A DNA stretch of 42,587 bases from an uncultured Alphaproteobacteria bacterium (GTDB taxonomy: Bacteria; Pseudomonadota; Alphaproteobacteria; HIMB59; GCA-002718135). This document shows, one piece after another, positions 7,946 to 16,320 of the stretch. A model generated the notes under the pieces. It worked only from the letters and a program-made list of their open reading frames with translations. It was not told the origin of the DNA and did no database searches. The stretch spans positions 1 through 42,587 of the forward strand of contig CACMPM010000012.1 of NCBI GenBank assembly GCA_902615625.1, written 5' to 3'. The position numbers were made by a program, and so were the translations under genes. Numbering within the stretch: the first letter of the stretch is position 1; each line of letters begins with the position of its first letter.

Positions 7946-9099
7946 TGTTTGGGAGTATTAATAACTGCCATAATGTAAAAGACTTTAGAAATTTAGCAAA
8001 GAAGCGTCTGCCTAGCCCTATCTTTCATTATATAGATGGTGCTGCTGACGATGAAATTACATATAAAAGAAATACTGATGCTTATGAACAATGTGATTTA
8101 ATCCCTAACGTTCTTAGTGGAGTTGATAAAGTTGATATGTCAACTACAGTAATGGGACAAAAGTTAGATATGCCTCTATACTGTGCACCAACTGCCCTTC
8201 AAAGATTATTTCATCATGAAGGTGAGATTGGCGTTGCAAAAGCTGCTGAAAAATTTGGAACTATGTTTGGTATTTCTTCTTTAGGTACTGCAAGTATAGA
8301 AGAGATATCAAATTTAGTGAAAACACCAAAACTTTTTCAACTTTATGTTCATAAAGACAAAGGTTTAAATAAAGCTCTTATAGAAAGGTGTAAAGAATCT
8401 AATTTTGAAGCAATGGCAGTTACAGTTGATACAGCTGTTGGAGGAAATCGTGAGAGAGATTTATATACCGGTTTCACTATTCCAATGAAACTTAAACTTA
8501 GTAGTGTTGTAAGTTTTATGCTGCATCCAAAGTGGGCAGTAGATTATTTTACAAAACCTAAATGGGAATTAAGTAATTTAAAAGATCATATTAGTGAAGG
8601 AACAAAAGTAATGACTACGATAGGAGATTACTTCACAAAGATGCTTGATAACTCAATGAGCTGGAAAGATGTTGAAAACATTAATAAAGATTGGGGCCGC
8701 CAATTTGCAATTAAAGGCGTTATGTCAGTGGAAGATGCAAAAAAAGCAGTTGATGTTGGAGCTTCAGCAATAATGGTCTCAAATCACGGAGGGAGACAAT
8801 TAGATGGATCAAGATCACCTTTTGATCAACTAGCTGAAATTGTTGATGCTGTTGGAGACAAAATAGATGTAATTTGTGAAGGTGGTATTAGAAGAGGAAC
8901 ACATGTTTTAAAAGCACTGTCACTTGGTGCAAAAGCCTGTTCTGGTGGGAGAATGTATCTCTATGCTTTAGCTGCAGGAGGTCAAAAAGGAGTTGAAAAA
9001 AGTTTGTCTAATTTACGTAATGAAATTGAAAGAGATATGAAATTAATGGGAGTTTCTAACGTAAAAGAGCTAACAAGAAAAAATCTAAAATTCAGATAA
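7945..9099 (+). CDS. lldD: FMN-dependent L-lactate dehydrogenase / alpha-hydroxyacid oxidase family
   Basis: A 384-residue FMN alpha-hydroxyacid dehydrogenase. Family residues are visible: Y29 (HYIDGAADDE), Y134 (FQLYVHKD), K257 (AIKGV), and the active-site motif SNHGGRQLD with H281 and R284, followed by the FMN phosphate-binding CEGGIRRGTHVLKAL stretch. It would oxidise L-lactate to pyruvate and pass electrons to the respiratory chain. It starts in a TAATG overlap with the FAH hydrolase, whose expected product is L-lactate, so its job here is very probably to recover that lactate. A broader 2-hydroxyacid specificity (glycolate, mandelate) cannot be excluded from sequence. Confidence 0.88.
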   Translation: MFGSINNCHNVKDFRNLAKKRLPSPIFHYIDGAADDEITYKRNTDAYEQCDLIPNVLSGVDKVDMSTTVMGQKLDMPLYCAPTALQRLFHHEGEIGVAKAAEKFGTMFGISSLGTASIEEISNLVKTPKLFQLYVHKDKGLNKALIERCKESNFEAMAVTVDTAVGGNRERDLYTGFTIPMKLKLSSVVSFMLHPKWAVDYFTKPKWELSNLKDHISEGTKVMTTIGDYFTKMLDNSMSWKDVENINKDWGRQFAIKGVMSVEDAKKAVDVGASAIMVSNHGGRQLDGSRSPFDQLAEIVDAVGDKIDVICEGGIRRGTHVLKALSLGAKACSGGRMYLYALAAGGQKGVEKSLSNLRNEIERDMKLMGVSNVKELTRKNLKFR

Positions 9100-9159
9100 A
9101 TCAACAACTTTCTTAAAAAAAATATTTATTCTAACTCAATTTTATTTTACAAATTTTTT

Positions 9160-9480
9160 ATGAATGATGAAATAGAGCCAATCTTAATAGGCGAAGTTGA
9201 CGATATTGATGTTGGCTCGGTTGAAAATTTTGAATACGACGATGTAAATTATGCAATTTATAGACTTGAGTCTGGTTTTTTTGCAACTGAAGGAAATTGC
9301 CCTTGTGCAGAAAAAACTTTATTAAGTGAATCTAGTATTGAAGGTGAAGAACTAGAGTGCCCAACATGCGGAAATAAATTTAGTATTGTATCTGGAGACT
9401 CTATCTCTGATCTAGAACAGGCCCCATTAAAAATATTTGATGTTACAGAAGAAGATGGAAATCTTTACCTTAATATTTAA
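9160..9480 (+). CDS. MocE/Rieske-like small ferredoxin with all-cysteine ligand set
   Basis: A 106-residue protein with the layout of a MocE-type Rieske ferredoxin: an N-terminal beta segment (YAIYRLESGFFATEGN), then a ligand region, then GDSISDLEQAPLKIFDV, which matches the GEAxxAPVxxxLKTYPV part of the family. Canonical Rieske ligands are CxH and CxxH. Here they read C-P-C (about 48-50), 17 residues, and C-P-T-C (about 68-71), so both histidines are cysteines. The spacing is still that of Rieske domains. An all-Cys 2Fe-2S, a rubredoxin-like mononuclear iron or a zinc site are all possible. It lies 60 bases after lldD and converges with the next gene. No ferredoxin reductase is nearby. Confidence 0.75.
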   Translation: MNDEIEPILIGEVDDIDVGSVENFEYDDVNYAIYRLESGFFATEGNCPCAEKTLLSESSIEGEELECPTCGNKFSIVSGDSISDLEQAPLKIFDVTEEDGNLYLNI

Positions 9481-10442
9481 TCAAAAATATTTAGATTTAT
9501 AATATTACTTTTATTTAAGTTTTTACTTTTTGTTAAAAAATCAAAAACATTTTCACACGATTCTACTGACATTCTTTTTCTACATTCTAAAGTTAAAGCC
9601 GCGTTATGAGGAGTTAATAAAGTATTATTTAAAGTAAAAAGTTTATGATTTTCTTTAGGTGGTTCTTTTTCAAATACATCAACTCCAGCTCCAAAAATTT
9701 TTTTATTTTTTAAAGCTTCATATAAGGCATCTTCATTAATTATACCACCTCTTGCTGTATTAATTAAAATCAAATTAGATTTAAAGGTTTCAAATTGATT
9801 AAAAGAAATCAAATTTTTAGTTTCTTCATTTAAAGGTAAATGTATACTTATATAGTCAGCAATTTTAAAGCCTTCTTCTTTATTGATTGGAATACAGTTT
9901 TGATTTTTTATTTCTTCATCCGAAAGAAAAGGATCATGTACATAAACTTTCATTTCAAATCCAACACATCTTTTTGCTAAAGCTTTTCCTATACGGCCAA
10001 AACCAAGAATTAAAATTTTTTTATTGTAGAGTTCAAAGTAGTTGGGCAGATTACCCTTTTCTTTGAATTTACCTAATTTCACCAATTTATCTGATTCAAA
10101 AATATTTTTTGTTAAACAAAGTATCATTGTCATTACATGTTCAGCCACGCTGGTTGCATTTGCTGTTCCAGTAATGGCCATAGCTATCTTATTATTATTT
10201 AAATATTCAGCATCCACATTGTCATAGCCAACACCGTGTCTTGAAACAATTTTTAGGTTCTTTGCTTGTGAGAGAATATTTTTATTTATTACTGCTGTCC
10301 TTACTACAATACCATCCACATCTTGTAATTTTTCAATTAGATGATCTTCATTAATATTATTAGTGACAAAGTATTCAATATTATTTTTATCAAATATCTC
10401 ATATCCACTTGGATGAATTTCACCAACAATCCCAACTTTCAT
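9477..10442 (-). CDS. D-isomer-specific 2-hydroxyacid dehydrogenase (SerA-like)
   Basis: A 321-residue NAD-dependent D-2-hydroxyacid dehydrogenase. The nucleotide-binding GFGRIG lies at about 147-152, followed by an Asp (VHDPF, about 170) that favours NAD over NADP. Catalytic residues are R231 (NTARGG), E260 (FEKEPP) and H279 (TPHNAAL); RHGVGYDNVD near 68-77 is the substrate-loop signature. It lacks the C-terminal ACT domain of long SerA proteins, so it may act on phosphoglycerate, glyoxylate/hydroxypyruvate or another 2-keto acid. It is the only minus-strand gene between the fucose operon and the iolD operon, diverging from iolD across 100 bases and overlapping the ferredoxin gene tail to tail by 4 bases. 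Confidence 0.88.
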   Translation of the reverse strand: MKVGIVGEIHPSGYEIFDKNNIEYFVTNNINEDHLIEKLQDVDGIVVRTAVINKNILSQAKNLKIVSRHGVGYDNVDAEYLNNNKIAMAITGTANATSVAEHVMTMILCLTKNIFESDKLVKLGKFKEKGNLPNYFELYNKKILILGFGRIGKALAKRCVGFEMKVYVHDPFLSDEEIKNQNCIPINKEEGFKIADYISIHLPLNEETKNLISFNQFETFKSNLILINTARGGIINEDALYEALKNKKIFGAGVDVFEKEPPKENHKLFTLNNTLLTPHNAALTLECRKRMSVESCENVFDFLTKSKNLNKSNIINLNIFD

Positions 10443-10542
10443 GAATAATTTTATATTCTAAAATATTAGAAAAATAAATTGTTTAACTCTTTAAATTATT
10501 TTTTTATTATAATAATATCTATTTTTTTTGGGAAAGGAACAT
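10443..10542. promoter_or_regulatory. Divergent intergenic region before iolD, probable promoter zone
   Basis: This 100-base AT-rich gap separates two divergently transcribed genes and must hold both promoters. A TATAAT-like hexamer occurs at 10508-10513 on the plus strand, but no convincing -35 box is spaced correctly, so exact elements are not claimed. GGAAAGGA at 10531-10538 is a good ribosome-binding site for the ATG at 10543. Confidence 0.35.
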
Positions 10543-12387
10543 ATGAAAACAGTTAGAATGTCATGTTCACATGCATTAATTAAATATTTAACTATGCAAA
10601 AAATTTTAATTAATGGAAAAAAAGAACCACTATTTCCAGGCGCTTTCGGTATTTATGGCCATGGTAATGTTGCTTGTATTGGACAAGCTATGGAAGAGTA
10701 TCAAAATGAACTTCCTGGATACAGAGGTCATCATGAACAAAATATGGCACTAACAGGTATTGCATATGCTCGTGCTAAAAGAAGACAACAAATATTTGTT
10801 GCAACTTCATCTGTTGGGCCTGGTTCTACTAATATGGTTACAGCAGCTGCAGTTGCTTTAAGTAATAGACTTCCAATTTTACTTTTACCAGGTGATACAT
10901 TTTCTAGTCGTTTTCCAGATCCTGTTTTACAACAAGTAGAACATTTTAATTCTCCCTCAGAAACTCAAAATGATTCATTTAAATCTGTATCAAGATATTT
11001 TGATCGAATTACTAGACCCGAACAAATTTTAACATCTTTACCGCAAGCAATTAATGTAATGCTTGATCCTGCAGACTGTGGCCCAGCAGTAATTTCTATG
11101 TCTCAAGATGTTCAAGGAGAAGCCTATGATTATCCTGAAATCTTCTTTGAAGAAAAAATTCATGAAATTAGAAGAATTCATCCTGACCCAAATCAAATTG
11201 AAAAAGCCGCTGGTAAATTAAAACAATCTAAACAACCAATTATTATTTCAGGTGGAGGTGTTTTATATTCAGAAGCAGAAGAGGAAATTTCCACTTTTGC
11301 AAAAAAACATAATATTCCTGTAACAGCAACTGTGATGGGTATTGGCTGTATGAATAAAGATGATCCCTATTACATAAGTGCAATTGGATGCTTAGGAGAA
11401 GGTTCATCTAATAATCTTGCTACTGATACAGATTTAGCACTAGCAGTAGGAACAAAATTAGGAGATTTTACAACTGGCTCTTGGACGAATTTTGAAAATG
11501 AAAATTTTCAACTTGTATCAATAAATACTTCACGATTTGACACTACAAAACATCGCGCAACTCCTGTTGTAAGCGATGCAAAAATCGGACTTCAAGAATT
11601 ATCAAAAGCATTAGGAGATTGGAAAGCACCAGATAATTGGTACCAGCGTTCAATTGAGGAAAGAAATAAATGGGATGAATATGTTGCCAAAGAAAGTGGA
11701 CCAACAAACCAAGAATTACCATCCTATGCTCATGCTGTAGGTGCAGTTTATAGAAACTCAGACCCATCAGATATTGTAGTAACTGCAGCTGGAGGATTAG
11801 TTGGCGAAGTGGTTCAAATATGGAAACCTAAAGAACTAAATACTTTTGAAACTGAATGGGGCTTTAGTTGCATGAGTTATGAAATATCGGGAGCACTTGG
11901 AATTAAAATGGCAAAACCAGAACAAGATGTAATTGTATTTGTAGGTGATGGTTCTTACCTCTTACAGAATAGCGACATCTACAGTTCAGTTTTATATGAT
12001 AAAAAATTAATTATAGTTGTTTGTGATAATGGCGGTCACATGGTCATTAATAGATTGCAACTAGCTAAAGGCGGGAATGAATATCTTTGTAATCTCAATG
12101 CAGCCAGAGCTACAAATGTACAGTTTGTAGATTTTGAAGCTCATGCAAAAAGTATGGGGGCAAATGGTGAGACTGTTAAATCCATTTCAGAGTTAGAGGC
12201 TGCTTTTAAAAGAGCAAAAGAATCAGACAAAACATATGTTATTTCTATGAAGACAGATGGGTATGAATGGTTAGAAGGGACAGCTTTCTGGGAAAGTCCA
12301 ACACTTGAAGTAGATAATACTGAAGGTAAGAAATCAGCTCTTAATGAATTTTTAGAAGGAAAAAATAAACAACGTAAAGGTGTATAA
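10543..12387 (+). CDS. iolD: 3D-(3,5/4)-trihydroxycyclohexane-1,2-dione hydrolase (IolD), ThDP-dependent
   Basis: A 614-residue thiamine-diphosphate enzyme of the IolD group, which opens the ring of trihydroxycyclohexane-dione to 5-deoxy-D-glucuronate in inositol breakdown. The N-terminal part has IYGHGNVACIGQ and the ThDP-activating Glu (about 65, GHHEQNM); SVGPGST and the PDPVLQQVEHF segment match IolD closely. The C-terminal cofactor site starts at GDG (about 468-470) with the Asn of CDNGG about 27 residues later. The ATG at 10543 is chosen over an in-frame TTG at 10528 because GGAAAGGA fits it. No iolB, iolC, iolE or iolJ is in the window. Downstream a hydroxyacid dehydrogenase and an importer follow on the same strand. 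Confidence 0.87.
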   Translation: MKTVRMSCSHALIKYLTMQKILINGKKEPLFPGAFGIYGHGNVACIGQAMEEYQNELPGYRGHHEQNMALTGIAYARAKRRQQIFVATSSVGPGSTNMVTAAAVALSNRLPILLLPGDTFSSRFPDPVLQQVEHFNSPSETQNDSFKSVSRYFDRITRPEQILTSLPQAINVMLDPADCGPAVISMSQDVQGEAYDYPEIFFEEKIHEIRRIHPDPNQIEKAAGKLKQSKQPIIISGGGVLYSEAEEEISTFAKKHNIPVTATVMGIGCMNKDDPYYISAIGCLGEGSSNNLATDTDLALAVGTKLGDFTTGSWTNFENENFQLVSINTSRFDTTKHRATPVVSDAKIGLQELSKALGDWKAPDNWYQRSIEERNKWDEYVAKESGPTNQELPSYAHAVGAVYRNSDPSDIVVTAAGGLVGEVVQIWKPKELNTFETEWGFSCMSYEISGALGIKMAKPEQDVIVFVGDGSYLLQNSDIYSSVLYDKKLIIVVCDNGGHMVINRLQLAKGGNEYLCNLNAARATNVQFVDFEAHAKSMGANGETVKSISELEAAFKRAKESDKTYVISMKTDGYEWLEGTAFWESPTLEVDNTEGKKSALNEFLEGKNKQRKGV

Positions 12388-12418
12388 AACAAAATTTTTT
12401 CCAAATAATTAAATTCGT

Positions 12419-13447
12419 ATGAACCAAAACAAACCAATAATTTTATTAGATCCATATCCAAGAAAAATGAATCTTCTTTTTTCTAAAGAAAATTTAAAAT
12501 ATTTAAAAAAAAATTTTAAACTTATTACCGCTCCAAATAAAAATAAAAATAATTTTTATGAAAAAAATTTACCAAAAGCGGATTATATTTTTGGACAACC
12601 CAATTTACCTTCATCTTTAATTTCTAAATCTAAAAAACTTAAAGCAATATTTAATGTAGAGAGCAATTTTATGGACAACATGGATTATGATTATTGTTTT
12701 AGAAAAGGAATACATGTTTTAGCAACATCTCCTGTGTTTGCTCAACCTGTTGCGGAAATGGCAATGGGCCTCACTTTATCAATAGCAAGAAGTATTCATA
12801 TTGCTCACTCTGACTTTATTTCAAAAAAAGAAAAATATGGCGGTGCAATAAGTCAGAATAATTTTTTAATAAAAAATAAAACATTTGGTCTGATTGGTTT
12901 TGGAGATTTAGCTAAATCACTTACTCCTATACTTAAAGCATTCTCTAATAACATCATTGCCTACGATCCTTGGATTCCCAATAAAGAAATCGAAAAATTT
13001 GATGTTAAGCCTACTAGTTTAAATTTGTTACTCAAAAACGCTGACATCATTTATGTATTAGCTTCCATTACTTCCTCTAACGAATCTATGATTAATTCTT
13101 CTAAACTTAAATTAATAAAAGATGGATCAGTCTTTGTCTTAATGAGTAGAGCGGCCATAATAAATTTTGATGATTTTTTTAATTTTTTAAAAAATAGAAA
13201 TGTTTTTGCTGCTATTGATGTTTTTCCTCAAGAGCCTTTTCCTAAAAATCATAAATTAAGAAAACTCAAAAATGTTATTTTTTCTCCTCATAGAGCTGGT
13301 GCATTAGACAGCGCATTTAAAGAGATGGGTGAATTAGTAATTCAAGATTTAAAACTTATTTCAAAAGGACTGCCTCCTAAATTATGCAAAAAAGCTGAAA
13401 GAGAAACTGTCAAATATTTACGTTCAAAACCAGTTGATATTAATTAA
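12419..13447 (+). CDS. D-isomer-specific 2-hydroxyacid dehydrogenase family protein
   Basis: A 342-residue member of the D-2-hydroxyacid dehydrogenase family, more divergent than the one at 9477-10442. The dinucleotide loop is GFGDLA (about 160-165), with Ala where the third Gly often is. The catalytic triad is kept as R244 (MSRAAI), E272 (FPQEPFP) and H291 (SPHRAGA). An Asp follows beta-2 (AYDPW, about 183), suggesting NAD. It begins 31 bases after iolD and runs into the ABC ATPase gene 20 bases later, so it probably handles an intermediate of whatever the importer brings in. Substrate not assignable. Confidence 0.82.
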   Translation: MNQNKPIILLDPYPRKMNLLFSKENLKYLKKNFKLITAPNKNKNNFYEKNLPKADYIFGQPNLPSSLISKSKKLKAIFNVESNFMDNMDYDYCFRKGIHVLATSPVFAQPVAEMAMGLTLSIARSIHIAHSDFISKKEKYGGAISQNNFLIKNKTFGLIGFGDLAKSLTPILKAFSNNIIAYDPWIPNKEIEKFDVKPTSLNLLLKNADIIYVLASITSSNESMINSSKLKLIKDGSVFVLMSRAAIINFDDFFNFLKNRNVFAAIDVFPQEPFPKNHKLRKLKNVIFSPHRAGALDSAFKEMGELVIQDLKLISKGLPPKLCKKAERETVKYLRSKPVDIN

Positions 13448-13467
13448 AATTTATTTAAAAACATATT

Positions 13468-14214
13468 ATGTCAGATAACTTAGTACTGGAAGCCAAATCA
13501 GTTTCAAAATTTTTTGGTACTATTACAGCTCTTCAAAATGTAGATCTTCATTTAAATAAAGGTGAGGTACTAGGTGTCGTCGGTGATAATGGTGCTGGAA
13601 AATCTACATTAATGAAAGTTTTATCAGGATTATACAAACCAAGCGAAGGATCACTTTTTTTTGATAAAGAAAAAGTAACTTTAAATAGTCCCAGAGACTC
13701 TCAAAATTTGGGCTTAGAAATGGTTTATCAAGATTTAGCACTAGCTGGGAATCTTCCTATTGGTGATAATATTTTTTTAGGAAGAGAGCCAACAAGAAAA
13801 GTTGGCCCTTTCAATTTTTTGGATCATAAAAAAAGAAAACAGTTAACCGAAGAGCATCTTGCAAAACTAAAAATAAACGTAAAGAGTGCTGATCAAAAGG
13901 TTGAAGAACTATCAGGTGGACAAAGACAAGCAGTTGCAATTGCTAGAGCTACAGCTTTTAATGCAAAAATTGTATTGATGGATGAACCAACAGCTGCACT
14001 TGCTGTTAAGGAAGTTGGAAAGGTTCTAGATTTAATTTTAAATCTTAAAAAGTTAGGCGTTAGTGTAATAGTAATTAGCCATCGTATGGATGATATTTTT
14101 ACTGTTTGTGATCGCGTAATGGCACTTTTTCAAGGAACAAATTTTGCTGAATCAGAATTAAAAAACACTTCAAGAGACGAAGTGATTGGATGGATCATGG
14201 GGAAAAAAGATTAA
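13468..14214 (+). CDS. Sugar/cyclitol ABC importer ATPase, single-domain (FrcA-type)
   Basis: A 248-residue ATPase with one nucleotide-binding domain: Walker A GDNGAGKST (about 39-47), Q-loop in MVYQDLAL, signature LSGGQRQ (about 149-155), Walker B VLMDEPTAAL and the switch His in ISHRMDD. It is half the size of the fused RbsA/XylG/MglA ATPases and matches the FrcA type found in alphaproteobacteria, which would act as a homodimer. It energises the permease encoded next, overlapping in TAATG. Adjacency to iolD suggests inositol or a related cyclitol as cargo, but ribose, fructose or others are equally compatible with the sequence. Confidence 0.9.
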   Translation: MSDNLVLEAKSVSKFFGTITALQNVDLHLNKGEVLGVVGDNGAGKSTLMKVLSGLYKPSEGSLFFDKEKVTLNSPRDSQNLGLEMVYQDLALAGNLPIGDNIFLGREPTRKVGPFNFLDHKKRKQLTEEHLAKLKINVKSADQKVEELSGGQRQAVAIARATAFNAKIVLMDEPTAALAVKEVGKVLDLILNLKKLGVSVIVISHRMDDIFTVCDRVMALFQGTNFAESELKNTSRDEVIGWIMGKKD

Positions 14215-15221
14215 TGGATAAGAATCAAGAAACTTTATTTGTAAGACTTATTCCTTTTTTTGAGAGATATGGAATCTTATTACTTATCCTAATAATGATT
14301 GCTGTTTTGCATTTGTTGCAACCTGATGTTTTTTTATCATGGAGAAATGTAACAAATATTTTTAAACAAGTTTCTTGGCAGTCTATGTTAGCACTTGGTG
14401 TCTTTATGGTCATTGTAACTGCAGGTATAGATTTATCAGTTGGCTCAATTATTATGTTATCATTAATGGGACTAGCTATTGCTTCTAAAGCAGGAATGCC
14501 TTGGTATGTCGTCATGTTAGTTGCACCAGCAATTGGATTTTTGTGTGGTATGTTTAATGGTATTGGCATTACGTTACTTCGAATGCCTCATCCATTCATT
14601 ATGACGTTGGGAACGCTATACATATTTAGAGGAATTGGAAACCTTATTTCTGGAGGTGTACCAATAACAGGCTTTGCTGAACAGATAAGAGTTATTGGAA
14701 ATGGTAAAATCAAGCTAGATGCATTTTTTGGAGAAGGGGCAAGAGAATATATACCCACAAGTTTAATTTTAATGATTGTAATATTTTTTATTTTTTGGAT
14801 ATTTTTAAATCATACAAGAATTGGTAAATGGATCTACGCAATTGGAGGTAATCCAGGAGCAGCAAGAGCAGCAGGTATTAATGTAGACCGAATTTTAATC
14901 GTAGTTTACACACTGTGTGGTTTCTTAGCTGGTATTGGAGGTTTAATTTTAGCTGGAAGAACGAATTCCGCTTATCCAAATGCTGGTTTACAATCTGAGT
15001 TAGATGCTATTGCGGCCGTCATTATTGGTGGAGCCAGCTTTTTTGGGGGCAGAGGAACGGTTTTAGGTGTGTTTGCCGGAGTCATGATTATGGGTATACT
15101 CCGAAATGGTCTAAATTTAATGAATGTTAGTGTTTTCTGGCAACAAGTTTTGATTGGTTCCATTATTATTTTGGCCGTTTATATTGATGTTCTTAGAAGA
15201 CAACTTGCGACCAGAACATAA
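14214..15221 (+). CDS. Sugar/cyclitol ABC importer permease (RbsC/FrcC family)
   Basis: A 335-residue inner-membrane permease of the BPD_transp_2 family, with about eight to ten hydrophobic segments. The family signature region TAGIDLSVGSIIMLS lies near 76-90 and the coupling-loop segment GNPGAARAAGINVDR near 217-231, followed by GGASFFGGRGTVLG near 271-284. The start is the ATG in the TAATG overlap with the ATPase stop; a GTG 24 bases upstream in the same frame lies inside the ATPase gene and is not favoured. It would form a homodimeric channel with the flanking ATPase and binding protein. Confidence 0.92.
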   Translation: MDKNQETLFVRLIPFFERYGILLLILIMIAVLHLLQPDVFLSWRNVTNIFKQVSWQSMLALGVFMVIVTAGIDLSVGSIIMLSLMGLAIASKAGMPWYVVMLVAPAIGFLCGMFNGIGITLLRMPHPFIMTLGTLYIFRGIGNLISGGVPITGFAEQIRVIGNGKIKLDAFFGEGAREYIPTSLILMIVIFFIFWIFLNHTRIGKWIYAIGGNPGAARAAGINVDRILIVVYTLCGFLAGIGGLILAGRTNSAYPNAGLQSELDAIAAVIIGGASFFGGRGTVLGVFAGVMIMGILRNGLNLMNVSVFWQQVLIGSIIILAVYIDVLRRQLATRT

Positions 15222-15300
15222 TATTAAAAAATAATCACTTTCTGACAAACAGTCACTTGATTAGATTTTCATTTTTGATTAATGTTTAAAAAAAAATTTT

Positions 15301-15306
15301 AGGAGG
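15301..15306 (+). promoter_or_regulatory. Strong Shine-Dalgarno of first binding protein
   Basis: AGGAGG four bases before the ATG is a near-perfect anti-16S match. Most other genes here are translationally coupled or have weak sites, so this predicts high expression of the binding protein. Confidence 0.85.
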
Positions 15307-15310
15307 AAAA

Positions 15311-16228
15311 ATGAAACTTTTTATTTCTATAATTACTACTTCTGTATTATTTTTTTCAGGTAGTCTGCTAGCAGGCTCACACGCTAAAACAATAATGCTA
15401 AGTACTAAAGGACCAGGTGCTGGAAACCCTTTTTGGGCTTCAGTTGAAGCTGGTGCTAAAGATGCTGCTGAAGAGTTCGGTGTAAACCTAATTATCCTTT
15501 CACCACCACAAGAAAGTGATGTCATGGCTCAGGTAGCACAAATTGAAGACCAAATTGCAAAAGGTGTAGATGGAATTGCGATTGCACCAACTGACCCTAA
15601 CGCAGTTGCACCAATTCTTGATGATGCAATGGCTTCAGGTGTTCCAGTTGTATACATTGATACTAACGGAATTAATGAAGGTGTAACTTTCATTGGTACA
15701 AACAATATCAATGGTGCTGCTTTAGCCGCTCAATACATTTGTGATAATGTTCCAAGTGGTTCTGATGTTGCAATCCTTCAAGGTATGATCACTCAAACTA
15801 CTGGTCAGCACAGAGCTGAAGGATCTAGTAAAGGTCTTAAAGCATGTGGTATGAACGTTGTTGCTGAACTTCCAGCTAACTGGGATACTGCACAAGGTAT
15901 GTCAGTAACTGAAGATATCATTACTGGTAACCCAAATCTTAAAGCAATCTTTGCTTCTAATGACAATATGGGTCTAGGAGCTATTCAAGCATTAAAAAAT
16001 GCTGATATGCTAGATGATGTTGTCGTTGTTGGATTTGATGCTAACCCTGATGCTGCTGCAAGTGTAATGGCTGGTGAAATGTCAGCAACTATTGCTCAAT
16101 TCTCATACAATATGGGATACATGGGTGTAGAAAATGCACTTAAATTAGCTAATGGTGAGAGTATTCCAGATAACATTGATACCGGAACTGTATTAGTTAC
16201 TAAAGAAAACGCTGCAGACTTTATGTAA
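15311..16228 (+). CDS. Periplasmic sugar/cyclitol-binding protein of ABC importer
   Basis: A 305-residue type I periplasmic binding protein (RbsB-like). Residues 1-25 form a Sec signal peptide with a hydrophobic core and an Ala-x-Ala-like site around AGSHA. The mature part shows the family landmarks GNPFWASVEAG, the KGVDGIAIAPTDPN segment, DTNGI and VVGFDANPDAAAS. It delivers the ligand to the permease encoded just upstream. Codon use differs from the neighbours, with AAC common for Asn, which fits a highly expressed protein. It ends the iolD operon and is followed by a clear terminator. It resembles inositol- and ribose-binding proteins; the location near iolD favours a cyclitol, as an inference. 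Confidence 0.92.
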   Translation: MKLFISIITTSVLFFSGSLLAGSHAKTIMLSTKGPGAGNPFWASVEAGAKDAAEEFGVNLIILSPPQESDVMAQVAQIEDQIAKGVDGIAIAPTDPNAVAPILDDAMASGVPVVYIDTNGINEGVTFIGTNNINGAALAAQYICDNVPSGSDVAILQGMITQTTGQHRAEGSSKGLKACGMNVVAELPANWDTAQGMSVTEDIITGNPNLKAIFASNDNMGLGAIQALKNADMLDDVVVVGFDANPDAAASVMAGEMSATIAQFSYNMGYMGVENALKLANGESIPDNIDTGTVLVTKENAADFM

Positions 16229-16253
16229 GTCAAAGCTAAAACTTATTTTAAAG

Positions 16254-16281
16254 GGCCGTAATTATTACGGCCTTTTTTTTT
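16254..16281 (+). terminator. Rho-independent terminator after first importer operon
   Basis: An eight-base-pair perfect stem GGCCGTAA/TTACGGCC (16254-16261 and 16265-16272) with a three-base loop is followed by nine T residues. It lies 25 bases after the stop of the binding-protein gene and closes the 10543-16228 operon. Confidence 0.93.
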
Positions 16282-16320
16282 ACTATTCCATTTTTTACAA
16301 TTGATTTATAGAAACAAATT

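Noticed and set aside
9160-9480. Calling the small protein an ordinary Rieske ferredoxin
   Set aside because: The two His ligands that define a Rieske centre are both Cys, so only fold-level relation is claimed.
10528-10542. Upstream TTG start for iolD
   Set aside because: The Shine-Dalgarno GGAAAGGA overlaps this extension and is well placed for the ATG at 10543.
12141-12461. 106-codon minus-strand open frame over the iolD 3' end and the start of the next gene
   Set aside because: It overlaps two supported genes on the opposite strand and shows no domain features.
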